From Henricia sp. BOLD:AAB3569 (taxonomy: Eukaryota; Echinodermata; Asteroidea; Spinulosida; Echinasteridae), in the NCBI GenBank assembly GCA_037783545.1, contig JBBELK010000481.1, positions 1,798,001 to 1,862,000 of the forward strand: a stretch of DNA of 64,000 nucleotides. Direction: 5' to 3'. Each line of letters starts with the position of its first letter. Within the stretch, counting starts at the first letter, position 1. A program made the position numbers and the translations under genes. Positions 1 through 11,668 of the stretch are shown here, in pieces. A model generated the notes under the pieces. That model saw only the letters and a program-made list of their open reading frames with translations, was not told where the DNA came from and did no database searches.

Positions 1-133
1 GGCCGTCTGCACGGACAATGGAGTCATCCCAAGATGTTAAAGCCAAGACGTTTGAGAACCAAAAGGAGAAACTGATCCCCGTGAATGGTTTGTATACTTT
101 GGAAGTCCAATTCGTCGCACCAGGTCGAAAAAG
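1..133 (+). CDS. Partial exon of an unknown gene at the window edge
   Basis: The frame beginning at base 3 is open to a good donor, AAAAG|GTAAGC, at 133/134. It contains an ATG at 18-20 and then ESSQDVKAKTFENQ..LIPVNGLYTLEVQFVAPGRK. The composition looks protein-like and the donor is strong. It could be an internal exon continuing from outside the window or a first coding exon. I found no convincing next exon downstream, and the product is not recognised. Confidence 0.4.
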
Positions 134-179
134 GTAAGCTTTTTAGTAGTTTTCAAATGTGGTGGAAAGTATTAGATTT

Positions 180-545
180 GAGTCTTTCCACGCTATAGTG
201 GACCTATTTGAAAAATAAGTCAATAATTTCTTTCAGATGTCTTCAGTTTATCTCAAACTTAAAGAAACTCCTCTGTACTGTTCTCGGGAGATAACCTTTG
301 CCCAAAAAGGTAAGAAAATGCTGCAACATACATCTCTGAAAACTACATGCACAATTTTTCCATATACGTATGTGACGTGGACAGACAAAATTGTGAAATG
401 TTTGTCTGTCCACGTTACATTACGTAAGGGGAAATTTGAACGTTTCAGAAATGTATGTTGTGGCAGCATTTTCTTACCTTTTTGGGCAAAAGTTATCTCC
501 TGAGAACAGTACAAGGGAATTTCAATTTTTTTCTTTGAAAACACT
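180..545. mobile_element. MITE with long internal palindrome (family P)
   Basis: The segment reads into its own reverse complement: TCTGAAA..ACGTGGACAGACAA.. and back, with AGATAACTTTTGCCC-like arms on both sides. It matches the complete element at 53551-53994 along the left end and centre. The right terminus is degraded. Confidence 0.6.
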
Positions 546-1117
546 ATATAATTTTTATGTCATGCTCCTAGGCTTAGTGCATGGAGTCTCAACCGGCGAA
601 AGTGTATGGTATTTTTGGTATGGTATTTTCCAGGTTGTGGGTGGAGTCCTGACCCATCCGTCGTATGTGTGCCCTTGGGCACGACACTTTGTCACAAGTT
701 GCCTCTCTACACCTAAGAGTAAATGGGTACCTGCCGTGGTGTTTTGTGATTAGCCAATAAGTGCAAAAATGGCATCCACTTTCCAGGGAGCTGAGGCTTA
801 AGGAATGATATAATAATGAGCCCAATGACCAGGGCTGATAATAAATGTATATCAGCGCCCTATCACCTTGCGTGGTATAGCCTATATGGTTCCACTTTAA
901 AATGTTAGATGTTGCACAAAACATGATGCAGTGCATGCGGATATGAATGCATTTGGCCATTTAGGCATGCATTTTCATTAGTCGGTTAATACCGTGGGCA
1001 TTGACAAATTTAACGTACGTTTTTATTAATAGGACAACAAATTTCGTGAGTCAAACGATAGCAGTGCTCTGAAAAGCCCGCCTGGCAACAACCTTTGACC
1101 TAATACATGTATCCAAT
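546..1117. other. No gene seen
   Basis: AT-rich DNA between the first palindromic MITE and the 1118 MITE. The frame of 123 codons on minus (589-960) has no protein-like features. Confidence 0.4.
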
Positions 1118-1286
1118 AATAGACAGCCGAAGTGTGACGTGGTTGCCATGGCAACTGGATCTAAACTATCATGGCCGTCGGGAAAAGTACCATTGCAAAG
1201 CACAGGGACACGGTCCAGTGATTTTTTTTAGAGCCAATTGCCTAGGCAACTAACAAAAGATGACGTATTCACTTCGGCAGTCTATT
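1118..1286. mobile_element. Short MITE (family N, about 170 bp)
   Basis: Ends AATAGACAGCCGAAGTGTGA and the inverse TTCACTTCGGCAGTCTATT. GTTGCCATGGCAAC and GTTGCCTAGGCAAC lie in symmetric positions. It is homologous along its length to 12518-12688. Confidence 0.7.
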
Positions 1287-1771
1287 CAAAGCGAAACCGC
1301 GTGACGTTCGCTCAGAAGCCTGACGATTGGTTAATAGTTCTCTGTGGGGGCGTGGTCACGCGGAGATATACGCAATCATGAATAATAATTATTCAAGGCT
1401 GCAGTGTGATCATGAATTACAATGCCATACACTTGTTGGTTTTTTACGTTTTCCGTTTGATTTGGGGGCCCAGTATAATTAAGTTTTTAAAAAAGTAGGT
1501 GTTTACACAAATCCCGGTCCATAATCTTGCAACACTGAGAATTGTCGATAAAAGGAAGCTTGAAAAGTGCTCTATTTTGCCTTAGCGGAGGGATAATTTT
1601 CAACCGTGGCTGCCTTTGGATTTTGCTTATTTTAGGGAAGGTCTTTTTTAGAGGCCTTTTCCGAAAATAAATAAATAAATTGTCACCAAAGTCAAAATTG
1701 TTCCTTTAATCTCCCACTTAAACATTGCAAGACGTTGTCTTGGGTAGCAGACGAACTATTTTTTTACCATA

Positions 1772-2053
1772 GCATTATGGGAAATGTTCCAACTTACTGC
1801 AAACGATGAACGACGTCGACCACGTGGAAGCAAGAAAGTGGTATTGTTTCGCGCGCGCCCAACGTGCAAAACCTGAACTGTGTTGCCATGTTGTTTTGTT
1901 CGTTCGGCTCGCGTCAAATTATTGCCACAGTTTCGTCGAAAGAATGTCATATTTTGCGGGAATTTGCTCTGCTAGCCAACCAGGGCTTGGTTTGGACTGG
2001 AATTTATGGTCTTTGGAGTTGGAAAACGGACCTGCAGGAAAGCTGTAATTTGG
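1772..2053 (+). promoter_or_regulatory. Possible promoter / first exon with a ZNF143-like site
   Basis: GCATTATGGGAA at 1772-1783 matches the reverse complement of the ZNF143/STAF core TTCCCATAATGC. It is followed by a locally CpG-rich stretch (CGACGTCGACCACGTGG, CGCGCGCGCCC) and by a donor-like TTTG|GTAAGTG at 2053. An 80-codon frame runs 1806-2048 but has no recognisable domain. This may be a first exon of a plus-strand transcript; the evidence is only these local signals. Confidence 0.2.
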
Positions 2054-3094
2054 TAAGTGGAAAATTAGCTAATCTAAACCCAGACTAGCTAGCCATCTTC
2101 TGTGGCCAAATAGGCCTACGTACCTCCGCAGGCTAAGGCCTATCATGGAGGAAGGAGGAAGGAACTTCCTCCATGGGCCTATGTACCAAAAAACATGTCG
2201 AGATCTCCAAAAGGTGCCATGCCGGGCGCCCAGGAGTTGCCTTAAACAATGTGAGAATGTTAGTTTGATGATAAAAACGCAAAATTAAGAGGTAAAATTG
2301 TCGATTTTACTGAGGAAAACTTAGTAAAAGCATGGTAAAAGTAAAACATTTTCCGAGCTGGCCCATACGTTTAGTGCATGGGTACCGGGTCTCAGGGGGC
2401 CGGAGGCGATATTTTTTTGCGTACCACATATTCGCTATGGGGCTTCATCGATTGGTGCATTGTAAATGAATATTCATATTTTCTATATAGCGCCTCCAAG
2501 AGTTATTAAATAAAAGGATATAAGAAAGAAAATTCAGGAGTTTGTCGAGTCGTTTGGTAGTCTAGTGGTTAAGACGTAGTGCTATCAATTGAGAGATTGC
2601 AGGTTCGAATCTCCTATCGAATCTCGTATTAATTTTTTTAAACTATTAATTGAGGAAAGAGTGTGGTATGGTGTGGGGTTATGTTGAGGTAGTTATCGAC
2701 AAAACACATCAGTATGCAACATATGCATAGGGGTTAAACCAATCAGAAGCAATGTTCGCTAAACAGCGGTACGGAAAAAAATATCGCGGCCCGGAGCATC
2801 CGTGCTTTATATCGTTCCCTTTAGAAATGTATTATTGATGTGTTACATTCATTGTGCCGATATTGGCATTGGCTGTTGCAGTCATGTTTTCAGAGCTAGT
2901 GTCGTTGCACTCAAAATTGTGACGTGTTCAACTGCCCACACGATATTTTTTTTAGTACAGTGTCTTCATTTGGCAATTTCACCCACAAATTTTGTTCCTT
3001 TTTACGCTATCAATAATTTAGTCAGGTTTTTCTTGTCAACTTGTGAAGTAAAAATTTTTGTGTCGCCGCAAATGATGTAGGCCTACTGGGCTTT
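2054..3094. other. No gene seen apart from the SINE head at 2550
   Basis: Contains a short inverted CTCCATGATAGGCC / GGAGGAAGG region near 2140-2180 and a half copy of family R at 2932-3094. Confidence 0.4.
2550..2627 (+). repeat. tRNA-derived sequence (SINE head)
   Basis: A-box-like TGGTAGTCTAGTGGTTAAGA and B-box-like AGGTTCGAATCTC at tRNA spacing. The acceptor and anticodon stems do not pair well, so I call it a tRNA-derived SINE head, not a tRNA gene. Confidence 0.5.
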
Positions 3095-3474
3095 AAAGGC
3101 CCTATGTATCATTTGCAAGATAAAACTTTTTACAGATTCGTAAAATAAGAGTGTAACATATCTAAGGAAGAATGTTGGTAAACTAGCCTGAAGAAATTTT
3201 AGCTACTTGGATGCATCAATGCTTCAGAAACCTTGAAAATCTATTGGCCTATATGGATTTTGTGTACAAGTGAATGGTAAAAAAGTCCCGTGCACGGGAC
3301 TTTTTTAGAAAACCACCTTCGGTTGTCAATTTCCAGCATGAAATACCATTTTGGACGGAAATAAATTAATGTGGTGTTTGTTACCATTGCTATCAACACA
3401 TTGAGTAACGTTTTCTTGTCAACTCATGAAAAACAGAATTGGGTCATTGCAAATGATACAATGGGCCTTTAAAT
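3095..3474. mobile_element. MITE with AAAGGCCC.. termini (family R)
   Basis: Begins AAAGGCCCTATGTATCATTT and ends with the near inverse GCAAATGATACAATGGGCCTTT. A perfect 28-bp hairpin around CCCGTGCACGGG lies at 3280-3307. The conserved body includes TTGTTACCATTGCTATCAAC and TTCTTGTCAACTCATGAA. Half copies flank it at 2932-3094 and 4435-4757, and a minus-oriented copy is at 28084-28395. Confidence 0.6.
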
Positions 3475-4434
3475 CAGTTATTTTATTTTATGGGCGATTT
3501 ATATAAGCACCACACCGAAAAAAAGAAAAGAATGATTGTATTAAATTTTAAACTATTGTTCCTCAGTCTGTTCCCTGCAGGGCATTGCTTTGTTTCATAG
3601 AGAAGTTGTTTTGATCGTGAGCTCAAAAGGTGATTTATTTTGCGTGATCATCACCTGCACGAGGTGGCAACTTGGCAGGTTCGATAGAAATGCACGCAGA
3701 TGATGGACTCGAACAGGATATGATGAACACTGTGTCGCTAGACACCTTGGCTATTTTTATTATCTACTGTACATTTAGTATTTATGGCAGAAAAGTTCCA
3801 CCTGCTTTTTGAATTTTGAAAAAGAATTGGGTAGTTTATCATGGCTTGTGTACAAAACATATGAGACTGGCTTGATTTTTTTCTTCTAATGTTTCTTCAA
3901 ATGTTCAATTTTCCCATTCTTAAATTTGATTTTTTTCCCTATCAAATCTGCCCTTCGTGATGTCTGATAAGTCATTTTAAAGAAACATTAGACAGTTTCG
4001 GCATCTCAGTTTAATGGTACGTGTTCGCAGACGTATCCGTGTGACATAATACTAATTTGGTGTAAACAAGTCGAGATTAATTTTATACGTACCGCTCCCG
4101 TGTCAAACGGCTCCCATACGTTGTCCTACGTGTGGCTGATCCGCATCACGTACGAGGAGACCGCATAAAGTGATGACGTCAAAGCTGAAAATGGTACGGA
4201 TACGTATACGCGCGCGGATTTTGAGCTTGCCGAAACTGTCTATTAATGATCATACCGCAAACTGTTTGAAAGGTGAAAAGGTTTGGCATTAATAAGCATC
4301 CTAAACAACTGGGTACCAAACGTATAGACTGCTCAAAATCCCCGAGGATCACTGATGTTTTCATATAATTTGTATTGAAAGTACTAATTAAAGACAGATT
4401 ACACGATCGGAAATCTTTAAAAAACTGCATTACA
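3475..4434. other. No gene seen
   Basis: A 960-bp stretch with no ORF, tRNA-like box or obvious repeat that I could pair. Confidence 0.35.
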
Positions 4435-4757
4435 TTACTCAAGAATAATGTTGATAAACTGCCTTGTAGAAATTTCAGCCACATAGATGCAGTAATACTT
4501 CAGAAAACCTTAAAATTCCATGCACGATTTTTGTGTTGAATGAATGTTTTAAAAAAGTATTTGCAATTTTGTTTTAATTTCTTTTAAATGCACCTTCAGT
4601 TGGCAATTTCTCCCACAAAGGTACCATTTTACATGGGAAAAAATCATGTGGTGTTTGTTACCATTGCTATCAACACTTTTAGTCGGGTTTTTCTTGTCAA
4701 CTCATGAAGTAAAATTTTGGGTAACTGCAAACATGATGTATTGCGGCTTGAATGATC
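4435..4757 (+). repeat. Partial copy of family R repeat
   Basis: Collinear with the right two thirds of 3095-3474 (AATGTTGATAAACTGCC.., TTACCATTGCTATCAACA.., CTTGTCAACTCATGAAGT). The left terminal repeat is not evident. Confidence 0.55.
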
Positions 4758-4760
4758 TTT

Positions 4761-5189
4761 AAAGGCAGTATACATCATTGGTAATCTCGAAAATCAGAAA
4801 TGTTCACAGATTTACGCCTAACTTGCACAATATAAACATGATGACCGTAGAAAACTTTCTCTGAAACGGTTTTGTCTGAAGTGCTATAGTCTTTGAGAAA
4901 TGAGTAAAACAATTAGTTTTCGTCTCATGAGACGAAAATTCAATTCGCCTGAGTGCCATTTCGCCCTAAATTACTTCGTCCAAACACTACATCGCCCAAA
5001 GGCCGTGGTTCAGGGCAAAGTGGTTTTGGGGCGAAATGACTGCAAACCCTGTTTTGACTGTTTATGCAAAAGTTAGATGAAGTACGGAGCTGGTTTTTTC
5101 TCAGGTTGGTTTTAATCATGCATATCTTCAATCACACCGGGGAATAAAACTATTTGTAACAGTTTACCAATCATGTATACTATCTTTAA
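4761..5189 (+). repeat. Dispersed repeat, copy 1
   Basis: About 430 bp (AAAGGCAGTATACATCATTG .. CTCATGAGACGAAAATTCAA .. CCAATCATGTATACTATCTT) is repeated in the same orientation at 6876-7286 with a few percent divergence. Part of it is inverted at 56650-56822. Confidence 0.7.
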
Positions 5190-5214
5190 GACAAATGTAT
5201 GTAATACCTTATTA

Positions 5215-5881
5215 GGGTCATTCCGTGTCAATTCAACGAGCTTTGGACCTGACCATCTCGGATTGAAATGAAATTTAGTGTGCTGATAGGACTCCTTGAG
5301 AAACCCCGAGAACTGAAATTTTATGTAATTCGGTCAATTAATTTTTGAGATACGGGTCAACGAACTTTGGACTAATTAGCATGACCTGCTACTGTATGTT
5401 TGGACAATTATATCTCTAAAAGTAATGGACCTACAGAGATAAACTTTACATCATTTTAAAGCTCTTGAAATGGCCTTCATTTTATAAAATAACATCAAAA
5501 TTGTATCTCGTCTCACAAAAAAGTTATGTGAATTTATAACCTTTGACCTTGATTTGCAACAATGCGTATTTGTCAAAATGCGTAATTTGTTTTTATTTGT
5601 TTGCTTAAGATGTAAGGAACATTTCCTGAAAGGTTTGGGATGGGCACTCTTACAGTTTTTGAGCTACGATAATTTTAACATTAAATAACATGTAATTACC
5701 ATGTAAATACCATGTACAGCACATGTACATACACAGTTACATGTTATCAAAAATTAATTGACCGAATTACATAAAATTTCAGTTCTCGGGGTTTCTCAAG
5801 GAGTCCTATCAGCACACTAAATTTCATTTCAATCCGTGATGGTCAGGTCCAAAAGCTCGTTGGATTGACACGGAATGACCC
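5215..5881. mobile_element. MITE with about 150-bp terminal inverted repeats (GGGTCATTCCGTGT type)
   Basis: 667 bp starting GGGTCATTCCGTGTCAATTC and ending in the inverse. The arms extend to TTCTCGGGGTTTCTCAAGGA and AATTGACCGAATTACATAAA. The interior is AT-rich and noncoding. The element at 59286 has the same outermost bases but an unrelated interior. Confidence 0.8.
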
Positions 5882-6404
5882 ATATGTAAGATAACATATC
5901 CATAACTTCTAGCATTAAAACAATCTTATAAAATTTTTCGATACAAATGTGGACAAATGTCCATTTGTCCACATTTGTATCGAATTCATTCACCCCAGTG
6001 GTCCCTGGGTCATAATCCCTACAAATAATCACTTATTCACACTTATAACAATTTTGAGTAGTATGTTTACTATTTAGAATAAATGCATTGCATTTCAAAA
6101 TATAGAGCTTTTTTTTTCTCTCTGAACAATTTTCTAAAACCACTGAGTGACCATAAAAAGAACTTTAATATGAAAAATACACGGAAAGAGACTGGTTGTT
6201 TTTTGCAAAACGCATTTATTGCATGTCTGCCATAAGCAAAATACATTTAAAAATAAACATTTGTGTACACTTGCATAAAATACTTTGATGGGTCTAGAAA
6301 ACACTAATTAACAATTTTTCAGGCACTCAGAATATATTTTTTAAAGTTAGACTATCGGGCACAGTTGTTTTGTTACCACAAACATTAACCTAAAACTATG
6401 AAAC

Positions 6405-6625
6405 TTGAGATGAGAGAGATTGTAAGGGCCTTATCGGGATTTGAACATGAGACCTCCGACTCACCGGGGAGATGCTCTACCAGCTGAGCTATAAAATTGG
6501 GTCCACAGGGAAAACCTGAGGGAGTATACCAACTGTGCCTTATGCTAGCTCAGCTGGTAGAGCAATCTGCCCGGTGAGTCAGAGGTCTCGGGTTTGAATC
6601 CCGATTAGGCCCTTACAATTTCTCT
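6405..6625. repeat. Inverted pair of tRNA-derived sequences
   Basis: GCTCAGCTGGTAGAGC with a following B box (GTTTGAATCCCG) occurs on plus at 6546-6605 and inverted at about 6425-6495 (GGATTTGAACATGAGACC, GCTCTACCAGCTGAGC). TGTAAGGGCC / GGCCCTTACA close the palindrome. The acceptor stems are imperfect, so these are more likely SINE- or MITE-borne than functional tRNA genes. Confidence 0.55.
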
Positions 6626-6875
6626 TATCCCAAGTTTGGTTGTTTCATTTCAATGGTGATCAGGCACCATACCAGATGATGCGTTCGTTACTGAAAAATA
6701 TGGTATGGTAAATTAAAATTTTCTGTTCAAAATACATATCGGAGTTTTATTTTATATTCTATGATGCTCGTATAAATGTCACATTTTGGACATTTTCTTA
6801 TCCCACAAATATCAATTTTACTTGTTTTTCAATACAACCCAATTTTTACACTGCAAAACTAAAATAAAATGGTTT

Positions 6876-7286
6876 AAAGGCAGTATACATGATTGGTAAT
6901 CTCGAAAATCAGAAATGTTCACAGATTTACCCCCAACTTACACAATATAAACATGATGACCGTAGAAAACTTCCCCTGAAATGGTTTTGTCTGAAGTGCT
7001 ATAGTCTTTGAGAAATGAGTAAAACAATTAGTTTTCGTCTCATGAGACAAATCAATTCGCCCCAAAACCATTTCATCCCAAATTACTTCGTCCAAACACT
7101 ACATCGCCCAAATGCCACTCCGTGCACAGGCCGAAATGACTGCAAACCCTTTTGACTGTTTTCTCAAAAGTTAGACGAAGTACGGAGCTGGTTTTTGCTC
7201 AGGTTGGTTTTAATCATGTATATCTTCAATCACACAGGGGGATAAAACTATTTGTAACAGTTTACCAATCATATACTATCTTTAAA
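6876..7286 (+). repeat. Dispersed repeat, copy 2
   Basis: Direct copy of 4761-5189, about 1.7 kb away, with short indels around the GACGAAAATTCAATTCGCC segment. Confidence 0.7.
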
Positions 7287-7829
7287 TACATTTTCACTAC
7301 GATGCTAACTTAAAATTACCAAATGAGGACAAATACTGGAGTATTAAAAAATCTTGTAAACATTGCCAAAGGATACTATTTTCTTTAAAAAAATAAGACA
7401 TTTTGTCTTTTAACCCCAACCCTCCTCAATCCTCCAAAATCAATACAATTTTACATACACCCTAGGTAGTTAGGGTTAAAGCAAAGATCACTACAATATA
7501 TTTTAGATTATAATTTAAATTAAAAATATACACAGAACTGAATTAAACTCTAGATTAATTTGGTGTGCTTTTTACAATTTTAATCTTCAATATAATAGAA
7601 ACACTGTGTACTTTTTCAGAAGCACACTGAAATTACTGTAAAATATATTACATTTGTAAAAGCTTCTATTTATCAAAAGAAACAAATAAAAATTTAGCTG
7701 AACAGCTACTTGTACTTCACTATATGTACAGTTATATTACGCTGTTACAGCATACATTGTTTGCCAGAAAAATCTGAGGGAAAACGGTAACGAAATGTTC
7801 AAACTGTCAACCACTTACACCTCACCCTT

Positions 7830-8374
7830 GAAGTATACTCTCCAACAAAAGAAACTGTGCATGGTAAAAATTGCTGTATTTTTTCAAGGTGGAAAATAAA
7901 CACCAAATTCACAGACAATATTCTCCGACATTGTTAGAAAAAGGTTATGCACTCAAAACCTGCTCGTGCAGGACTTAGGCATGCCTGGGTGTTGATTTCA
8001 AAATAGGGGTCCTACAGGTTGTTATGTAACAGAATTCCATAAAGTTCAGGTCTCGTTAGCAAGCCGTATAAAAGGACTACCCAAAAGTCAATATTCTCTT
8101 TCATGCGCGTGTCATTGGCTCCATGAGGCGAAGATGCACAGCAGTGATTAATGCACAATGGGGACACTGACTTTGTGACTTCAATATTGGCAAGTCGGTT
8201 TTCAGTGCAACCTCTGAGAACACGAAGAACACATTTTGTACATTCCAAGTTCGGTTAACCATTTGAAAGAGTTCCTGGACTTTCATTAACAGTTTATTCC
8301 AGCGAGTTATCTGCCATGGCTGAAAAAATACAGCAATTTTTATCATGCACAGTTTCTTTTGTTGAAGAGTATAG
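7830..8374. mobile_element. Inverted-repeat element
   Basis: GTATACTCTCCAACAAAAGA..ACTGTGCATGGTAAAAATTG at 7830-7897 recurs inverted at 8313-8374. The interior has no recognisable coding content. Confidence 0.55.
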
Positions 8375-8510
8375 GTTTGGCGATTCCAAACATTTTTAGA
8401 ATTATTTCCTGGAATCGCAAAGATAATTGGAATCAGGATTATAATGACTCGGACTCGAGTCCCGATTTTCACTGACTTGACTTGAGCCTCAAATGACTTG
8501 ACTTGAGGGC

Positions 8511-9333
8511 AGTTCCACGGTGTCAGACGTACATTTTGGACACTTTGACCTGCTTTGACGGGGTTTATTCTTAAAGCTACAATTTGAAAGTCGATTGTAA
8601 GTCCATTATTAAACAGACAAGTGTAGTTCGTACAATGATTTAGTAAAAACAGCTAGTCCCAACAAATTTTTGTTGCCCTAGAAAGTGGCTGAAATACCAT
8701 GGTGTCTGACGTACGCAGAGAAATTGATACAGTCAAACTTGTGTATAGTGGCCACCCAAGGGACTGACAAAATGTGGCCAGAATATGCAGGTGGCCCTTA
8801 TATAGAGGTTTAGCGTACACATGCAGGAATATTCAAACCCCATAAAACATACCACAGTGCAGTGTATGAAAGGTTTCCTCATTATAAAGTTGAAATTTGT
8901 TGTTTTTAACAATTTTTTAAAGCTCCTCATAAAATTTCCCACAGTAGCTTGATTCATTGAGGCAATTTACTGTGTTTGGCCAGATTATCCAGGTTCAACC
9001 GCCATAGGATTGTGCATAGAGGTGCCCTGGCCACTGGTCACGTTAGAGAGGGGCCCTAATATCAAGGTTCCACCTCCATATGTTTGTGTACAAACTTGTT
9101 TGAGACCGAACAAATGTGGCCACTTTAGACAGGTGGCCAGCCGCCTCTTTATAGAGGTGGCCTGAAGAGCAGGTTTCACTGTATTTCTAGGAGGGCTAAG
9201 ATTTTTTGGGGCTACGTGTAGTTGTTTTTACTAAATCATTGTACTGACTACCACTTGTCTGTTAATGGACTGACAATCCACTTTCAAGTTGTAGCTTTAA
9301 GAATACACCGCTTTAAGAATACACCGTGGAACT
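8511..9333. mobile_element. Inverted-repeat element, host of an inner Tc1/mariner-type MITE
   Basis: Begins AGTTCCACGGTGT and ends ACACCGTGGAACT. Arms of about 190 bp (CTTAAAGCTACAATTTGAAA, AACAGACAAGTG, TTTAGTAAAAACAGCTA) are inverted at 9185-9310. A unit CTTTAAGAATACACCG is duplicated at the right end. Confidence 0.65.
8730..9181. mobile_element. Tc1/mariner-type MITE, innermost insertion
   Basis: 452 bp flanked by TA. The ends are CAGTCAAACTTGTGTATAGT and, inverted, CAGTGAAACCTGCTCTTCAG, followed by GTGGCCA/AGGTGGCC motifs. The TA flanks and CAGT start fit the Tc1/mariner superfamily. Confidence 0.65.
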
Positions 9334-9744
9334 ACTCGGACTTGTACATTTTTTGACTCGGGTCTGCTAAAAATAAAAATTAAATTGTGAATTTGTTGTC
9401 ATTTTGAGGACCGAACTGTAGCACTAAGATTTCTTTTTTAACATGGAGCATTCTTGGCCATAACAACAAAAATACCCCTTAAGTGTTTCGACTCATTTTG
9501 AAATTAGCTTGAACAAATTTATTGTTGTGACTACTTGACTTGACCAACATGCCTGACTTGACTTGGGACTCGAAGGCTACTTGACTTGACTTGGGACTCG
9601 AAGCAAACTTGACTTGGGACTCGAGCAGAGGGAGACTCGTTACAACCCTGATGGGAATCGATTCCTCCAAAAGACGGAATCAATTCCCAACTTTGAATCA
9701 ATTCTAATCGACTACAGAATGGATTCGCCCAAGCCTACCCTTAC

Positions 9745-10012
9745 GGGTGGCATTCACACTGAGCCTTTTCAAGCGTTAATCTAGGTAAATTTGACGCGCA
9801 TCACTTTGAGAAAAAGTGGCGTGGAGGGAATTGGTGTGAACGGACACACTAACAAATCACCGAATCACAAAAATCTTTTCCATTTTCTGCCCAAGTTGAT
9901 TCTGTGGTTTTCGGACAGTGCATCGTTTTACTCCAAATTCTCTCTGTGCCAAGTTATCGTGAAGTGACGTCGGTCAAATTTACGTGCGTTAACACGTGAA
10001 AAGGCTCAAAGC
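9745..10012. mobile_element. MITE (family T, TTTACGCGCA type)
   Basis: The ends read TTCACACTGAGCCTTTTCA and, inverted, TGAAAAGGCTCAAAG. Inside are GACGCGCATCACTTTGAGAA with AAAGTGGCGTGGAGGGAATT and an inverse half. Relatives are at 24338-24562, 40088-40335 and 50090-50227. Confidence 0.55.
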
Positions 10013-10480
10013 GCCTAACCCCCGCAACGCTACCGGAAATTTGGCAAGTAGTAACGGGTGTACAACACATGCAATTTGATACAACTCCCCCACCTGATCC
10101 CCCTCCCCCACCGACCCCTTTTGGCCAAAACCCACCTCACTTCAAAACGCCGACAGTTCGTTCAGATACAATGACCGTTTTCCCTCAGACTTAACACCCT
10201 GGCATAATACCATACATTCCGTAAAAAACGAAAATGGATTCTACTGTGTGATTAGTATATCGTTCGATGAATTTCATCAAAACTGGGTAATAAAGATAGT
10301 TTGTATTTACAAAGCAGACGCATGTTAGTATTACAGCATACATATATGTCTATAATACAAATTGATACAAATTTACATGCATACTTATTTGCAATTAGGC
10401 AACCACTGTAGCTACACTATAACCCTGAGACATTACTGGTTAAGCAATATGCATTCTAACCACAATTGTAAACAGTATCA

Positions 10481-10949
10481 CCGTGTTTACACTCGAATCG
10501 GCAAAGGTGGATACAGATCTAGCATTTTTATTGCGACCACAAAACTGAACATTTGCTGCACTTACACTACACCCCAAATCGCTTCAACTCGCCTTCAGAA
10601 ACCGCAAAAGTCACCACTAAATGTAACTGCAGCGCATGCGTGAGCCGTTAGGTGTTAATACACTAGTGCCAGATTGGTCAATTAAATCTACTACACTGCG
10701 GGCACCGCCACAAGGACACTCAAATTGCCGAATCTGTATTCGGGTAGCGTTTACACTACAAGCGACCTTGACGATTGCGGGGTTCAACCCTACCCCAAAG
10801 GTGACTTGAAAAAGGCGAATCAGACCCGGGTCTGATCCGCCTTTTTCAATTCACCTTTTGCGTTTACACTTAGTGCCTACCCGGCTTCAACTCCCCTTTT
10901 TGGAAATTGAGGAGTTCGATTCGGCAAAGGCGAATCGAGTGTAAACAGG
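10481..10949. mobile_element. MITE with GTTTACACTCG termini
   Basis: The left CCGTGTTTACACTCGAATCG and right CGAATCGAGTGTAAACAGG are inverted. Internal units (GCGTTTACACT, GGCGAATC, ACCCGGGTCTGATCCGCCTTTTTCAA) repeat in both senses. A partial relative is at 54765-54897. Confidence 0.6.
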
Positions 10950-10963
10950 CTGTAAGGCCCGTT

Positions 10964-11057
10964 TCAAACCAAACGTCCGTGCTTGTGCCGTGTCGAATTA
11001 AACTTGATTTTTTTAAAAATTCGACACGGCACAAGCACGACGTTTGAAACCATTTGG
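10964..11057. mobile_element. Hairpin MITE
   Basis: A stem of about 40 bp: GTCCGTGCTTGTGCCGTGTC and AATTCGACACGGCACAAGCA, with GTTTCAAACC / GTTTGAAACC at the ends. It lies just beyond the previous element. Confidence 0.6.
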
Positions 11058-11346
11058 CTCGGCAAATTTAATTTGGCATGGCAGAAGAGTTTAGCTCGAC
11101 AGTCTGTCGTGCTAACTCAGTTCAGTGCCGACTTGTGTCTTAAAATGTACCAATTGAACAAAATTATTCCCCTTGCCCCACCCAGTCATTACAGATGTAG
11201 CCTGTAATTGTTTGCAGTGAAAATACTTGTACTTTGTCCTTATAACTAATTAGATGTCAAGAAAAATCGCGACTGATTTTTGCGGCGAATTGCTGTACCA
11301 TTGCCTTAGAGCCTTGTTCAACCAGGAAAATATTTTGTTGGGTTAA

Positions 11347-11668
11347 GTGGGTATCTCATTGGCCTGGAGACTAGGTGGCGACCTGGTGGCGACTCGAGTC
11401 TCCGCGACGTCGACTAGCCGGGTTAAATTTTAAATTTTTTGGACACTTTTTCCAGTCTCCAGCAGGTCTCGGAGACGTCTCCGCGACGTCGCGGAGACTA
11501 ATTTTGTCCGCGACTGGGGAGACGTCTCCGCGACCTGCTGGAGACGTCGCCGCAACTGAGAAGAAGTTTCGGAGACGTCGCCTTGGTGAGAGCACAAGCC
11601 ATTTTTTGGTCTCCCGAGTTGCCGCGACTGATCAGTCGCGGCGACGTCTCTGCCAATGAGATAGGCAC
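11347..11668. mobile_element. GC-rich MITE built of GTCTCCGCGAC units
   Basis: The ends GTGGGTATCTCATTGGC and, inverted, GTGCCTATCTCATTGGC. The interior repeats GTCTCCGCGACGTCG and its complement many times, so it is self-complementary and CpG-dense against an AT-rich background. The four 70-110-codon frames here are repeat artefacts. Confidence 0.7.

Larger units (their letters stand above)
8438..9650. repeat. Outer GACTTGACTTGGGACTCG repeat of a three-level nest
   Basis: GACTCGGACTCGAGTCC and GACTTGACTTGAG motifs at 8438-8508 resume at 9334-9650 as several GACTTGACTTGGGACTCGA units. The interval between them is filled by the 8511-9333 element. A related fragment (GTGACTTGACCTTGG) is at about 14920. 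Confidence 0.45.

Noticed and set aside
6540-6612. tRNA-like sequence with good A and B boxes
   Set aside because: The acceptor stem does not pair and the anticodon arm is irregular; an inverted copy lies next to it, so it is a mobile tRNA relic.
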